The notes beneath the pieces were generated by a model. That model did no database searches and was not told the DNA's origin. It saw only the letters and a program-made list of their open reading frames with translations. From Syntrophaceae bacterium UBA5619 (GTDB lineage: Bacteria; Desulfobacterota; Syntrophia; Syntrophales; UBA5619): a stretch of DNA of 34,572 bases. The translations under genes and the position numbers were made by a program. Shown here piece after piece: positions 1 through 7,727 of the stretch. The DNA is taken from contig DIKL01000111.1 in the NCBI GenBank assembly GCA_002424545.1, positions 1 through 34,572 of the forward strand, written 5' to 3'. How positions within the stretch are numbered: the first letter of the stretch is position 1; every line of letters begins with the position of its first letter.

Positions 1-9
1 GTCCATCAT

Positions 10-351
10 TCATCGGTGGGGGCAACTACGAGCCTGAATACTGGTTTTCTCATCGGAACTGATTACGTAGTCGCGGGCGCCAAGGGGTTTGCCCTCCCAC
101 GTGTTATGATAAAGATCAAGGACACGACCGGCTTTTGTTTCGAAATTCTGATCCCGGGGCCAAATCCAACTACGGTAACACCATGGGCGGATCGCATCGG
201 AGCTGAGCCAGCGCCATACGGTAGTTCCGCTGATGGAGGCCACAATGCCGCGTTCGACGGCTTGCCGTGCGATTTCATCACGGGTAAGGCGAGAGAAAGG
301 AAGTCCCAGATCCTCGGGCAATTGACATGCCAGGGCTTTGATCTCTACCAC
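10..351 (-). pseudogene. IS630-family transposase, central frame (OrfB), prematurely ended
   Basis: This 113-residue frame continues the transposase from VEIKALACQLP through the family-typical stretches GIVASISGTTVWRWLS and WEGKPLG to SSDEKTSIQAR, whose Asp is the first catalytic acid of the DDE nuclease. It begins with a GTG only because the open frame does; translation would have to enter by shifting from the upstream frame at the C7 run. It stops at 10-12, shortly after the DEKTSIQAR block, so the second Asp and the Glu are missing from this frame. The family is clear. That the copy is dead is an inference, because the sequence beyond position 1 is not visible. Confidence 0.75.
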
Positions 352-632
352 GATTTCAGGGGGGGAAAAGAGCGCGGGCGCCCGTGCCGTGGCCGTTCAT
401 GGAGACCGGCCAAGCGCTGTTCAAAGAAGCGTTTCCTCCATTTTGAGACGATTTGACGGGGCAAATCGAGTCGCTGACCGATCTGCTTGTTGGATAGTCC
501 ATCGGCTGCGAGGAGGATAACTTTGGCGCGCATGATATCGCAATACGGTGACGTATATTTTCGGGTAATCGCTTCCAGTCGCTCTTGCTCTTCAAGTTCG
601 AGAAAGACTTTAAATGGGCTTTGCCTTGACAT
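345..632 (-). CDS. IS630-family transposase, N-terminal frame (OrfA)
   Basis: This 95-residue frame encodes the DNA-binding part of an IS630 transposase. The helix-turn-helix core is visible (ADGLSNKQIGQRLDLPRQIV, about residues 47-66), followed by the RKRFFEQRLAGLHERPR linker typical of the family. The ATG at 630-632 has a strong ribosome site, GGAGGTGAAG, just upstream, and a promoter sits further up at 658-686. The frame ends in RSFPPLKSW, where homologues continue FPPE-[IV]-VVEIKALA. That continuation is present in the next frame, so the break is a frameshift in a run of seven C (359-365 on the plus strand). Several IS630 members make transposase by programmed frameshifting, so recoding and decay are both possible. 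Confidence 0.8.
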   Translation of the reverse strand: MSRQSPFKVFLELEEQERLEAITRKYTSPYCDIMRAKVILLAADGLSNKQIGQRLDLPRQIVSKWRKRFFEQRLAGLHERPRHGRPRSFPPLKSW

Positions 633-657
633 ACTTCACCTCCATTCTTGGAGTCCA

Positions 658-686
658 AGTATGCCATAAGAGAAATAATATTGCAA
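658..686 (-). promoter_or_regulatory. Sigma70-type promoter for the transposase
   Basis: On the minus strand TTGCAA (681-686) and CATACT (658-663) are separated by 17 nt in an AT-rich stretch. They lie about 25 nt upstream of the GGAGGTGAAG ribosome site of the transposase frame starting at 632. Confidence 0.45.
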
Positions 687-775
687 GATTTATATGTCAT
701 CGTATTTATGTTAATGTGTACTTAGGCTGTTCATCAGCGCCGTGTTGCCCATGAAAACTTTCGATATTTTTGATC

Positions 776-1027
776 TCATCGACCTTGTCTCATGGATACA
801 GATGAAAAATCATCGGGCTTATCTCTCTCATCGGAAACGGAAACTGGCGGCATCAACAGTTCAATTTTATGTGTCGTTGTAGGGTTAGGACCGTTTTTTA
901 AGATGTCCGTGAAGAGCGAAATCGGAATGATGATCTTCATCATCCAGACGAATCCATCCCAGCCTTTTTTCAGGCCGGCCGTGATCCCCCCTTTCAGTTT
1001 TGTCCGGAATGCGGATTCCCCGTTCAT
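776..1027 (-). pseudogene. Truncated nucleoside-recognition (Gate) domain membrane protein
   Basis: The first ~40 codons read as the N-terminus of a nucleoside-recognition/Gate domain (spore-maturation-like) membrane protein, with the motif LKKGWDGFVWMMKIIIPIS leading into the first membrane helix. After about residue 42 (around position 900) the similarity ends. The rest of the 83-residue frame (GPNPTTTHKIELL and on) looks non-coding and AT-rich. Intact relatives have several membrane segments. The ATG at 1025-1027 overlaps the NUDIX stop as ATGA, so this was the last gene of the ybaK-thioredoxin-NUDIX operon. The transposase remnant starts about 140 nt further on. Family assignment rests on a short stretch. 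Confidence 0.55.
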
Positions 1028-1575
1028 CGGCTTCCCGAGACCGGTTCCAGAACATCCCGGGCCATCTGGATCCCCAGCGCCGTTTTGGCGTCGATGATCT
1101 CTTTCTCGCGGATCATCCGCCGGGCCTCCGCGAAGGAGACCGTCATGACCCGGATGTATTCGTCCTCGTCGCCGGGAAGCGAGGCCGGATGAAGATCGAG
1201 GGCGAGATAGAAATACATGTATTCGTTGCAGTATCCCGGGACAAGGTACCCTTCGAACAGCCGGATCAATCGTCCCGCCCGGAAACCGATCTCCTCGGTC
1301 AGCTCCCGCTGGACGCAGTCCTCCACGGACTCGCCGTCCCGATCCATGTTGCCCGCGGGGATCTCCACGATCATTCCGCCCACCGCGTGACGATACTGCC
1401 GGATCAGAACCAGGTTTCCGTCGGAGTTTACGGGGACGACGGCGATGCAGGGGCGGTGGTCAATCCAGCTCTGATTGAAGATCCGTCCGTCGGGAAGTTG
1501 CGCGTCCCCCTCATAAACATCGAAGACGCGGCAGCGGTAGATGAGTTTGCGGTTGAGCTGTGTTGAGTCGGACAT
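1024..1575 (-). CDS. NUDIX hydrolase, probable ADP-ribose pyrophosphatase
   Basis: This 183-residue protein is a NUDIX hydrolase of the ADP-ribose/ADP-sugar pyrophosphatase group, which would cleave ADP-ribose to AMP and ribose 5-phosphate in the cytoplasm. The NUDIX box is at about residues 76-99: a Gly, then GES, then RELTEEIGF, which carries the metal-binding REXXEE core. The usual five-residue gap between the leading Gly and the Glu is six here. The upstream VVPVNSDGNLVLIRQYRHAVGG stretch and IPAG before the box are typical of this subgroup. The gene starts 27 nt after the thioredoxin stop and overlaps the truncated downstream gene by 4 nt. The exact nucleotide substrate cannot be read from the sequence. 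Confidence 0.87.
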   Translation of the reverse strand: MSDSTQLNRKLIYRCRVFDVYEGDAQLPDGRIFNQSWIDHRPCIAVVPVNSDGNLVLIRQYRHAVGGMIVEIPAGNMDRDGESVEDCVQRELTEEIGFRAGRLIRLFEGYLVPGYCNEYMYFYLALDLHPASLPGDEDEYIRVMTVSFAEARRMIREKEIIDAKTALGIQMARDVLEPVSGSR

Positions 1576-1602
1576 GATGGTTTCCTTGGTGGTGTCGATG
1601 GC

Positions 1603-2163
1603 TTAATTGGTTTTCATGATGGCGACGAGATGCTGTTCGATGGTCGATTTCGGCAGCGCGCCGACCAGACGGTTGACCAGCTTTCCGTCCTTGAACAGCA
1701 GCATCGTCGGGATGTTTCGGACGTCGTAGCGCGACGCCGTCAGCGGGTTTTCGTCCACGTTGAGCTTGGCGATCCGGATCCCGCCCGCGTATTTGGATGC
1801 CAGTTCATCGAGGACCGGCCCCACTGTGCGGCAAGGGCCGCACCAAGGCGCCCAGCAGTCGACGAGAACCGAACCGGCGGAGGAGAGGACCTCCCGGCTG
1901 AATGTGCCGTCATTCACCTCAATGGGACGTCCCTGGTCGCTGGTGACAACCAGCATGGTGCCGCATTTGCCGCAGAGAGGCTTTTCATTGAGGCGGTTTT
2001 CGGGCATGCGGTTTTTCGTGCCGCAATGCAGGCAGCGGATGATCATCTCATCCAGCGTTCCGCCGCATTTGCCGCAGAACGGTCGGTCGTGGAGCCTTTT
2101 CTGCGGAATGCGGTTTTTCGTGCCGCAATTGAGACAGCGAATCACCATCTGTTCGTTTTTCAT
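1603..2163 (-). CDS. Thioredoxin with two tandem zinc ribbons
   Basis: This is a 186-residue thioredoxin of the TrxC (thioredoxin 2) type. The catalytic WCGPC is at 107-111 in the context CWAPWCGPC, and the cis-Pro is in NIPTML. TrxC normally carries one N-terminal zinc ribbon. Here there are two, C10/C13/C30/C33 and C44/C47/C64/C67, exactly 34 residues apart and nearly identical. The DNA shows a matching 102-nt tandem repeat. A longer open frame extends upstream, but the ATG at 2161-2163 overlaps the ybaK stop as ATGA, the usual coupling, and begins at the first ribbon. The role would be reduction of protein disulfides, with the zinc sites possibly sensing oxidation. Confidence 0.9.
   Translation of the reverse strand: MKNEQMVIRCLNCGTKNRIPQKRLHDRPFCGKCGGTLDEMIIRCLHCGTKNRMPENRLNEKPLCGKCGTMLVVTSDQGRPIEVNDGTFSREVLSSAGSVLVDCWAPWCGPCRTVGPVLDELASKYAGGIRIAKLNVDENPLTASRYDVRNIPTMLLFKDGKLVNRLVGALPKSTIEQHLVAIMKTN
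2006..2129 (-). repeat. 102-nt tandem duplication encoding the two zinc ribbons
   Basis: A 22-nt block at 2006-2027 recurs exactly at 2108-2129, offset by 102 nt. A second block (CCGCATTTGCCGCAGA near 1961) recurs near 2063 with the same offset. The full repeat units therefore extend from about 1961 to 2160. The repeat unit equals 34 codons, the spacing of the two zinc ribbons, which indicates in-frame duplication within the thioredoxin gene. Confidence 0.85.
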
Positions 2164-2642
2164 ATGGCCACCTTCACGGCGACGGGTTTCAGAACCCGGA
2201 TCAGTTCCGCCGGCGACATCTCGGCGAGCAGCCCCCGGCCGCCGGCGTTGATCAGAATCCGCGGCAGTTCGGAAATTCCCTCCTCCATGAAAATCCGGAG
2301 GCTTTTTTTCGTTCCGAACGGAGAGGTGCCTCCCACGCGATAGCCGGTATACTTCTCGGCAACATGGGGATCGCAGGGGGCCACGGTCTTGACGCCGAGG
2401 AGCCGGGCCAGCGATTTCGTGGAGACCTGCCGATCCCCGTGCATGAGGATGATGAGGGGTTCTCCCCGGTCGTCCTCCATGACGAGGGTCTTGATCACGA
2501 GATGCTCTTCCACCCCCAGTTCCCGAGCCGACACTTTTGTGCCGCCGTGTTCTTCGTAGCGGTATGGGCGCAGCGTAAAGGCCATCCCGCTTTTCTTCAT
2601 GAAGAGGATCGCGGGGGTGACCGGTATCCGCTCCTTGGCCAT
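2160..2642 (-). CDS. ybaK: Aminoacyl-tRNA deacylase, YbaK/EbsC family
   Basis: This 160-residue, single-domain protein belongs to the YbaK/ProX editing family, which hydrolyses mischarged tRNA; YbaK itself removes Cys from tRNA(Pro). Family features include an early TPAI, the KTLVMEDDRGEPLI strand, STKSLARLLG, the YRVGGTSPFGTKK loop (glycine-rich substrate loop and conserved Lys) and the INAGGRGLL segment near the end. Length matches the family. The ATG at 2640-2642 has the ribosome site GGGAGAGG, with a good promoter 36 nt further up. It is the first gene of an operon with the double zinc-ribbon thioredoxin (4-nt overlap) and a NUDIX hydrolase, a grouping that looks like housekeeping and damage control. 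Confidence 0.9.
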   Translation of the reverse strand: MAKERIPVTPAILFMKKSGMAFTLRPYRYEEHGGTKVSARELGVEEHLVIKTLVMEDDRGEPLIILMHGDRQVSTKSLARLLGVKTVAPCDPHVAEKYTGYRVGGTSPFGTKKSLRIFMEEGISELPRILINAGGRGLLAEMSPAELIRVLKPVAVKVAI

Positions 2643-2677
2643 GGTGCCTCTCCCGATAGGGACGTTTTCTTGGCTGT

Positions 2678-2706
2678 AGTATAACCACGAAACCCCGGAA
2701 GGTCAA
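2678..2706 (-). promoter_or_regulatory. Sigma70-type promoter of the ybaK-thioredoxin-NUDIX operon
   Basis: TTGACC (2701-2706) and TATACT (2678-2683) on the minus strand are 17 nt apart. Transcription would start near 2671, giving a leader of about 30 nt before the ybaK ATG. Confidence 0.75.
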
Positions 2707-2809
2707 TCTCCCGTTGAAAATCGGGCGGGGAGTTGCAGCCCATGTGCGTATCGGCCGCAGGCGACGCCGCACCGGATTCGGAACGGGCGCTTCTGAAGGA
2801 TTTCACGAA

Positions 2810-3979
2810 TCAGGGGTCGATTGCGACGGAAGCGGCAACCAGGCGGTCCGCCTTGGAAAAGGGCAGCGCATCGATCTCCTCGATCCCGGCCCAGCGCCAA
2901 ACCGGACCGGAAGGGACTCCCCCGGACAGGACGCAGGCAAACGCGGTGAGCGTGATCCGGAAATGGGTATAGGCATGTTTCACTGCGGCGATCGATGGTC
3001 CGACGCCGATCCCGATGCCCAGCTCCTCCCGGACAATCCGCTTGAGCCCTTTTTCGGGGGATTCCCCGGAATCCAAGATCCCGCCGGGAAATTTCCAGAG
3101 TGACCCGAGAAGACCGTGGCCGGGCCGCTGGACAATGAGAATCCGCTTTTTTTCATTGCGGAGGATCGCGGCGACGACCTGCCTGTGCGGAATAACCTTT
3201 CTTTTCCGCCGGACAGGCAGCCGATCCGTAAAGCCTTGTTCCCACGCCCGGCAATCGGTTTGAAGAGGGCAGGATGGACAGATCGGGGTCTTCGGCGTGC
3301 AGCAGACCGCTCCCAATTCCATAAGGGCCTGGTTGAAACGTCCGGGATCCCTTTTGGGAACCAGGGTTTGGACCAGCGCCTCGATCCGCTCCCGGACTTC
3401 ATCGTCATCGATCGGATCCTCAATCGCGCGGAGACGGCTGATCACGCGGCGGACATTGCCGTCGACGGCCGCGACGGGCCGGCCGAAGGCGATGCTGAGA
3501 ATCGCCCCCGCCGTGTACCGTCCGATCCCCGGCAGCCGGAGGATCTCCTCGCGGTGCGCGGGAATCCGTCCGCCGAACCGATCCATGATCTGCTGTGCCG
3601 CCTTCTGAAGGTTTCTCGCCCGGGCGTAGTATCCCAGATTTTCCCAGACCTTGACGACATCGCCGGATTCAGCGCGCGCCAGCGATTCAACAGTCGGGAA
3701 TTTTTCGAGAAAACGCAGGTAATAGGGGATGACCGTCTCCACCCGCGTCTGCTGGAGCATGATCTCGGAAATCCAAATGGCGTAGGGGTCTTGCGTCCGG
3801 CGCCAGGGCAGTTCACGCCGATGCTCGTCATACCATTGGACGAGCTTCCGGCGGATCCGCGTGCGATCGGGGAAAATATCTTTTGTTTTCAACTGCGGCG
3901 GCCTTTGTAACCAGCGAATTTTCGCACCCGCGGCGAGCGGCTGGGGAATCGAGTTCGGAATCGCCCGATCTCTTGCCAT
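2810..3979 (-). CDS. mutY: A/G-specific adenine DNA glycosylase MutY
   Basis: MutY removes adenine mispaired with 8-oxoguanine. The 389-residue frame has all the parts: the helix-hairpin-helix region with LPGIGRYTAGAILSIAFG, followed by the catalytic Asp in VDGNVRRVISR; the catalytic Glu region LQQTRVETVIPYY; the [4Fe-4S] loop C-x6-C-x2-C-x5-C (CTPKTPICPSCPLQTDC); and a C-terminal NUDIX-like 8-oxoG-recognition domain with GGILDSGESPEKG. Family proteins usually begin about ten residues before the WYxxxxRxLPWR motif. Here some 37 extra residues precede it, and the ATG at 3977-3979 has no clear ribosome site, so the true start may lie inside. The gene ends about 100 nt upstream of the ybaK promoter. 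Confidence 0.95.
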   Translation of the reverse strand: MARDRAIPNSIPQPLAAGAKIRWLQRPPQLKTKDIFPDRTRIRRKLVQWYDEHRRELPWRRTQDPYAIWISEIMLQQTRVETVIPYYLRFLEKFPTVESLARAESGDVVKVWENLGYYARARNLQKAAQQIMDRFGGRIPAHREEILRLPGIGRYTAGAILSIAFGRPVAAVDGNVRRVISRLRAIEDPIDDDEVRERIEALVQTLVPKRDPGRFNQALMELGAVCCTPKTPICPSCPLQTDCRAWEQGFTDRLPVRRKRKVIPHRQVVAAILRNEKKRILIVQRPGHGLLGSLWKFPGGILDSGESPEKGLKRIVREELGIGIGVGPSIAAVKHAYTHFRITLTAFACVLSGGVPSGPVWRWAGIEEIDALPFSKADRLVAASVAIDP

Positions 3980-4003
3980 CCGATCAACAGCCCATGCTTT
4001 TCA

Positions 4004-4032
4004 TTGACAGACAACCGTGGCTTTCCTATATA
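4004..4032 (+). promoter_or_regulatory. Sigma70-type promoter for the dolichol-kinase-like gene
   Basis: TTGACA (4004-4009) and TATATA (4027-4032) are 17 nt apart. The predicted start of transcription is about 30 nt before the ATG at 4071. Confidence 0.75.
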
Positions 4033-4070
4033 TTCCGATATAAAAACATTTTCATGAAATAGTCCATCAA

Positions 4071-4667
4071 ATGATCAAGCATATCGGACGCAAGTTTTTT
4101 CATCTTTTCGGCGGTCTCGGACTCCTTTCGCTCTATTGGCTTCTCGGACGACGGGACGCGTTGATCGGCTATGTCCTGATTATCTTGACCGTGTTTGCCC
4201 TCGACATGACTCGCCTCAAGGTCCTCGCGTTTCAAAGATTCATACAGACGCGGTTTGGCAGCTTCATTCGCGAGAATGAGGCAAACAAACTGACGGGCAT
4301 TGTCCCCTATGTGCTGGGCATCGGGCTGACGCTCTTCTTTTATCAAGCCGGCATTGCAACGGCAGCCATCGTGTTTCTGGCCTGTGGGGATGTCATGGCG
4401 ACGACGGTCGGAGAACGTTACGGAAGGATGAAGATCGTAGGAGAGAAAAGCCTGGAAGGGACGCTGGCGTTTGTCGCGGCCGCCATTCTATCCGGCGTCT
4501 TCCTCAACCTGACCTTTGTCCCGTTGCCGTTCGGTCTTCTGCTTGCCGGCGCAATCGTCGCCGCGGGAGTGGAACTGCTTCCGCTGCCCTTCAATGACAA
4601 CCTGACGATCCCGGTGATCTCCGGCGGAGTGATGGAGCTGTTTGCACGAACGGCCGGTTGCACCTGA
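4071..4667 (+). CDS. Membrane CTP-dependent lipid kinase, dolichol kinase/DGK1-like
   Basis: This 198-residue, multi-helix membrane protein belongs to the family of dolichol kinase (SEC59), yeast diacylglycerol kinase DGK1 and phytol kinase VTE5, related to CDP-diacylglycerol synthase. The nucleotide-binding motif is clear: ACGDVMATTVGERYGRMKI at about 104-122 followed by GEKSLEGTLAF at 124-134. The terminal block ELLPLPFNDNLTIPVISG (168-185) is the second family signature. An N-terminal RKFFHLFGG is also typical. Members phosphorylate an isoprenoid alcohol or diacylglycerol using CTP; which substrate is used here cannot be read from the sequence. The gene has its own promoter and no strong ribosome site. 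It converges on the sulfatase-like envelope gene. Confidence 0.8.
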   Translation: MIKHIGRKFFHLFGGLGLLSLYWLLGRRDALIGYVLIILTVFALDMTRLKVLAFQRFIQTRFGSFIRENEANKLTGIVPYVLGIGLTLFFYQAGIATAAIVFLACGDVMATTVGERYGRMKIVGEKSLEGTLAFVAAAILSGVFLNLTFVPLPFGLLLAGAIVAAGVELLPLPFNDNLTIPVISGGVMELFARTAGCT

Positions 4668-4798
4668 AGTTGAGAAATACCAGGGGGCAACCTGAAAGCC
4701 GGACACAGGGATGATATCGCCCCGCATTCGACATGGGCCGGCAGCGGTATCCCGGAGGGAAGAGTCCGGATCCTCGGCCGACGACAGCCGGCCGGCCG

Positions 4799-6733
4799 TC
4801 AGAGGGGGTCGCGGAATGTCAGAAAGGAAATGTCCTGCATCGCCCCGGAAAAATGCCGGTGGATGAATACGGCCAAGGGATCGTTCTCCCCGCGGGCAAA
4901 GGAAATCGGGCGGTCCCGGTCGTCATAGGCCCCCGTGAAGGTTACTTTTAAAGATTGCAACGGATCACTTTCATCCAGCAGAAAACGCAGCTTGGAAGTT
5001 CCGTTGAACAACACGAAATCAAACGGGTCCTTCGCGGCATGGTTGTTGGCAAGAACCGCCGCGTGAGGACGGTTGGTCTCCAATGCGGATCTCCCCTGCA
5101 GGACGGATCGGGACTGATCGTAAAGATCCAGCATGTCCAGTAACGTGGGAAAGAAATCGATGCCGGCAATGGTCTGATCGATTTTTTGACGGTCCCCCCC
5201 GGGTTTTTTGAAGCAGATCGGCACACGCATCTGGGGATCGAAGAGATTGCTGCCGTGGATCAGGGCGCCGTGTTCCATGAACTCCTCGCCATGGTCCGCC
5301 ACGAATCCGATCAAGGATTTTGGATAGGCTTCCGTTTCATGCAACGCCTGAAGGATCTGCCCGAAAAGGGAATCCAGGTAGTACAATGCATTTTTGTAAC
5401 GATTTCTGATTTTATCGACATCTTCGGACGAATAACTCCATTTCAGGTAAGAAAAATCATCGATGTACGGACGAAAGCGCAAGGGGGCATCTTCGGGGAA
5501 GAAGTAGTTGTGATGTGTGGAATCGAGATAAAGGAGATAGAGGTGTCGGCCGGGAGGCAGGCCCCGCCGAATTTGCTCCGTCAACTTGTCCACGGAGTAT
5601 CGGTCGGCGTCATGCGTGGAAAGATTCGGCGCCATGACGGCCTCATCCACGAGACGATTGTCCTTGCCGAAACAAAGGTCTCCGAATCCGAGATATCCCA
5701 GATGATGGGGCTTGGAATAGAGATGGATCTTGAACCCGGCCTTTTTCAGCACCTGCAGGGCGGGACTTCCAAGCTGTTCTTTCCCGCTGCGCTGGGCGTT
5801 CCAGTAAATCGGATGGGCCCCAAAGAGGATCGAGAACCACGAGTAGTGGGTGCTGTTCCCGGAGCAGAGGGAATGGCGGAAGGATAGATTGTTTTCCTGA
5901 AAAGCGTGGAGGTTCGGCATGAGTTCCGGGACGACAAAATCCTGGCGGACGGTTTCCGAGATTATGACGAAAACCGAGAGATCCCCGGGGAGGTGGCCGG
6001 CGGCGACATGCAGATCCGCCGCCTTCCGATCCAGCCTTTCATAAGGCAGGACGCGAGCGGACATTGTAACGGTTTTTCCACCCGTCTCAAAAATGGACAG
6101 ATACACGGGCATGGCCTTTGCGTACAGGCTCCAACGGTAGGTATCGCTCTTTTTTTGGGAAACCCACTGACAGGCCGCCATCACTGATAAGGATAGGATT
6201 GCAGCCGCAAAAAAAATCCTGGCCGGAAGGCGAAGCGGACGGCACCGGGACAGATGGATGGTCCAGCGGGCGGTCCACCAGAGGGCCACGGGAAGACAGA
6301 GCAGACAAACACCCAGCAAGAGCTGATTGAGCGTGGAAATCTGTGCCGCTATCAAAAGATCGCGAATATCGGTTAGCGGGAAGCGCCAAATGTATTTGAA
6401 GAACAGGCCGAGACTGGTGCCCATGACCCTGAAATAGAATACGTCGGAAACATACAGGGCGGCCAGAAAACCAAGAAAGGCGTAAAAGGCCGTTTCCGCC
6501 CGGGGGGAACGGAAAAACCGGCTTATTCCAAAATGCCAGAGCAGAAGAAGGAAAAATCCCAGGAAAACAACCTGAGCCGAAGCATTGGCCAGAGCCAGCC
6601 AGAAAGTAGGATGTTCCGGGGGGAAGTACAAGGTGGTCAACAGGACGTTCACGGTCAACAGGACGGTGTGGAAAATGATCCAGAAGGGGAAATGGAACGG
6701 GAGGTGATGCCGGGACGACAGAAAAGTGTTCAA
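4799..6733 (-). CDS. Membrane-anchored sulfatase-family protein, YejM/LtaS-like
   Basis: This 644-residue inner-membrane protein has about five N-terminal helices (about 15-36, 46-68, 82-104, 125-155, 172-190) and a large periplasmic alkaline-phosphatase-superfamily domain from about 240. Domain motifs include VIISETVRQD (metal-binding Glu260), the presumed nucleophile region CSGNSTHYSWFS (290-301, Thr295 the likeliest nucleophile), STHHN (405-409) and VADHGEEFMEHG (478-489). The layout resembles E. coli YejM/PbgA and lipoteichoic-acid synthases or phosphoethanolamine transferases. It probably modifies or monitors an envelope lipid, but transfer and hydrolysis cannot be told apart. The ATG follows a near-consensus promoter by about 85 nt. 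The neighbouring lipid kinase supports an envelope role. Confidence 0.8.
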   Translation of the reverse strand: MNTFLSSRHHLPFHFPFWIIFHTVLLTVNVLLTTLYFPPEHPTFWLALANASAQVVFLGFFLLLLWHFGISRFFRSPRAETAFYAFLGFLAALYVSDVFYFRVMGTSLGLFFKYIWRFPLTDIRDLLIAAQISTLNQLLLGVCLLCLPVALWWTARWTIHLSRCRPLRLPARIFFAAAILSLSVMAACQWVSQKKSDTYRWSLYAKAMPVYLSIFETGGKTVTMSARVLPYERLDRKAADLHVAAGHLPGDLSVFVIISETVRQDFVVPELMPNLHAFQENNLSFRHSLCSGNSTHYSWFSILFGAHPIYWNAQRSGKEQLGSPALQVLKKAGFKIHLYSKPHHLGYLGFGDLCFGKDNRLVDEAVMAPNLSTHDADRYSVDKLTEQIRRGLPPGRHLYLLYLDSTHHNYFFPEDAPLRFRPYIDDFSYLKWSYSSEDVDKIRNRYKNALYYLDSLFGQILQALHETEAYPKSLIGFVADHGEEFMEHGALIHGSNLFDPQMRVPICFKKPGGDRQKIDQTIAGIDFFPTLLDMLDLYDQSRSVLQGRSALETNRPHAAVLANNHAAKDPFDFVLFNGTSKLRFLLDESDPLQSLKVTFTGAYDDRDRPISFARGENDPLAVFIHRHFSGAMQDISFLTFRDPL

Positions 6734-6823
6734 TATTCCCCCGCGATGAGCCTGTAATATGGATCAGCGCTTTTAAGCGGTTTTCCATTTTTGTCGGATA
6801 AGCACTTCCGGTTTCGCGAACGC

Positions 6824-6852
6824 AATATAGGGAAATCATTCGGGCCTGTCAA
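6824..6852 (-). promoter_or_regulatory. Sigma70-type promoter for the sulfatase-like gene
   Basis: TTGACA (6847-6852) and TATATT (6824-6829) on the minus strand are separated by 17 nt, close to consensus. The leader to the ATG at 6733 is about 85 nt. Confidence 0.8.
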
Positions 6853-6950
6853 TGGAAAAGGGTCCGGGATGTCCCCCTCCCCGGTGACATTTTTCAAAGA
6901 GGCAACGGGCTGATCATATCCGCCCAGAGATACATAAAAAGTTTTGCTTC

Positions 6951-6980
6951 TTGACAAACCATGGCCTCTCCGTCTATTTT
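6951..6980 (+). promoter_or_regulatory. Sigma70-type promoter for the histidine phosphatase
   Basis: TTGACA (6951-6956) and TATTTT (6975-6980) are 18 nt apart. The promoter lies inside the longest possible open frame of the next gene and therefore argues for the downstream GTG start at 7014. Confidence 0.65.
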
Positions 6981-7013
6981 CTTTCCCCATTGTGTAGATA
7001 CGGCGGGCGCACG

Positions 7014-7694
7014 GTGAAAAAGGCCGCGGCCAAACGGAGGCGAACCATTTCAATCATTTATCTTGCGCGCCACGGTGAAACGGCGTGGAATTGGAATCAG
7101 CGGATTCAGGGCCAGACCGACGTTCCCCTCCATGAGCGGGGACGGAAACAGGCGGCGGCCCTTGCGGCGCGCCTGGCGTCCGTGCCGCTGGAACGGATCT
7201 ACACCAGTGACTTGGGCAGGGCGCTCGAAACCACCGGGATCATCGCCGCCCGTCAGCCGCGGACCGTCCCGATTCTGCCGATGCCGGAACTCCGGGAATG
7301 CGATTACGGCCTCTGGGAGGGTCTGACCTATCAGGAGATCAGCGAACGATTTGCGGAGGACTGGCAGGCATGGCTGCGGGGGGGGCGGGTCGGGAGACCG
7401 ACTGGCGGCGAGGATTTCCTCACGCTGCAGCAACGGGCCGGCCGTGTCTTCGATGCGGCGGCCCGGGAAGGGAAAACGGTCCTGATTTCGGCCCACCGCG
7501 GGCCGCTCCGGGGGATCCTCTGTCATGCCCTCGGGCTCGAACCGATCTTTCGGAGCCGTTTCTTGATGACCAACTGTTCACTTTCGGCGCTGGAATGCCA
7601 TCCGGAGCACCGGCCCCGCCTCATCCTGATGAACGATACCTCTCACCTGCAAGAGTTACAGAAGTCTTGCGCCGACGAGGGTTCGACCGCATGA
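7014..7694 (+). CDS. Histidine phosphatase (phosphoglycerate mutase-like; CobC/PhoE type)
   Basis: This protein of about 226 residues belongs to the histidine phosphatase superfamily. The phosphohistidine motif LARHGETAW is near residue 17, followed by QGQTDVPLHERG, the YTSDLGRALETT segment and the second catalytic His in LISAHRGPLRGI. These match the small phosphatases annotated as alpha-ribazole phosphatase (CobC), PhoE or GpmB-like. No cobalamin gene is near, so the substrate is open. The open frame reaches back to a TTG at 6951, but that codon is the -35 box of a good promoter, so the GTG at 7014 is preferred; its ribosome site is weak. Confidence 0.85.
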   Translation: MKKAAAKRRRTISIIYLARHGETAWNWNQRIQGQTDVPLHERGRKQAAALAARLASVPLERIYTSDLGRALETTGIIAARQPRTVPILPMPELRECDYGLWEGLTYQEISERFAEDWQAWLRGGRVGRPTGGEDFLTLQQRAGRVFDAAAREGKTVLISAHRGPLRGILCHALGLEPIFRSRFLMTNCSLSALECHPEHRPRLILMNDTSHLQELQKSCADEGSTA

Positions 7695-7727
7695 TCTTTT
7701 GATTGAAAATGGGATGAAAGGAAAAGC

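Larger units (their letters stand above)
1..690 (-). mobile_element. Remnant of an IS630-family insertion sequence, running off the left edge
   Basis: Two minus-strand reading frames together match an IS630-type transposase: an N-terminal helix-turn-helix part (345-632) and a middle part reaching the first catalytic Asp (10-351). The second frame closes about a dozen residues after that Asp, whereas family members run to roughly 340 residues, so the copy looks inactivated, or a further frameshift lies at the window edge. The flank at about 650-790 is clearly more AT-rich than the surroundings. I could not define the terminal inverted repeats or the TA target duplication. A truncated gene lies immediately on the right (776-1027), consistent with damage from insertion or later rearrangement. 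Confidence 0.75.

Noticed and set aside
1603..2772. 389-codon frame suggesting an extended thioredoxin
   Set aside because: The upstream 200 codons run over ybaK in another frame and are low-complexity; the ATGA-coupled start at 2163 fits better.
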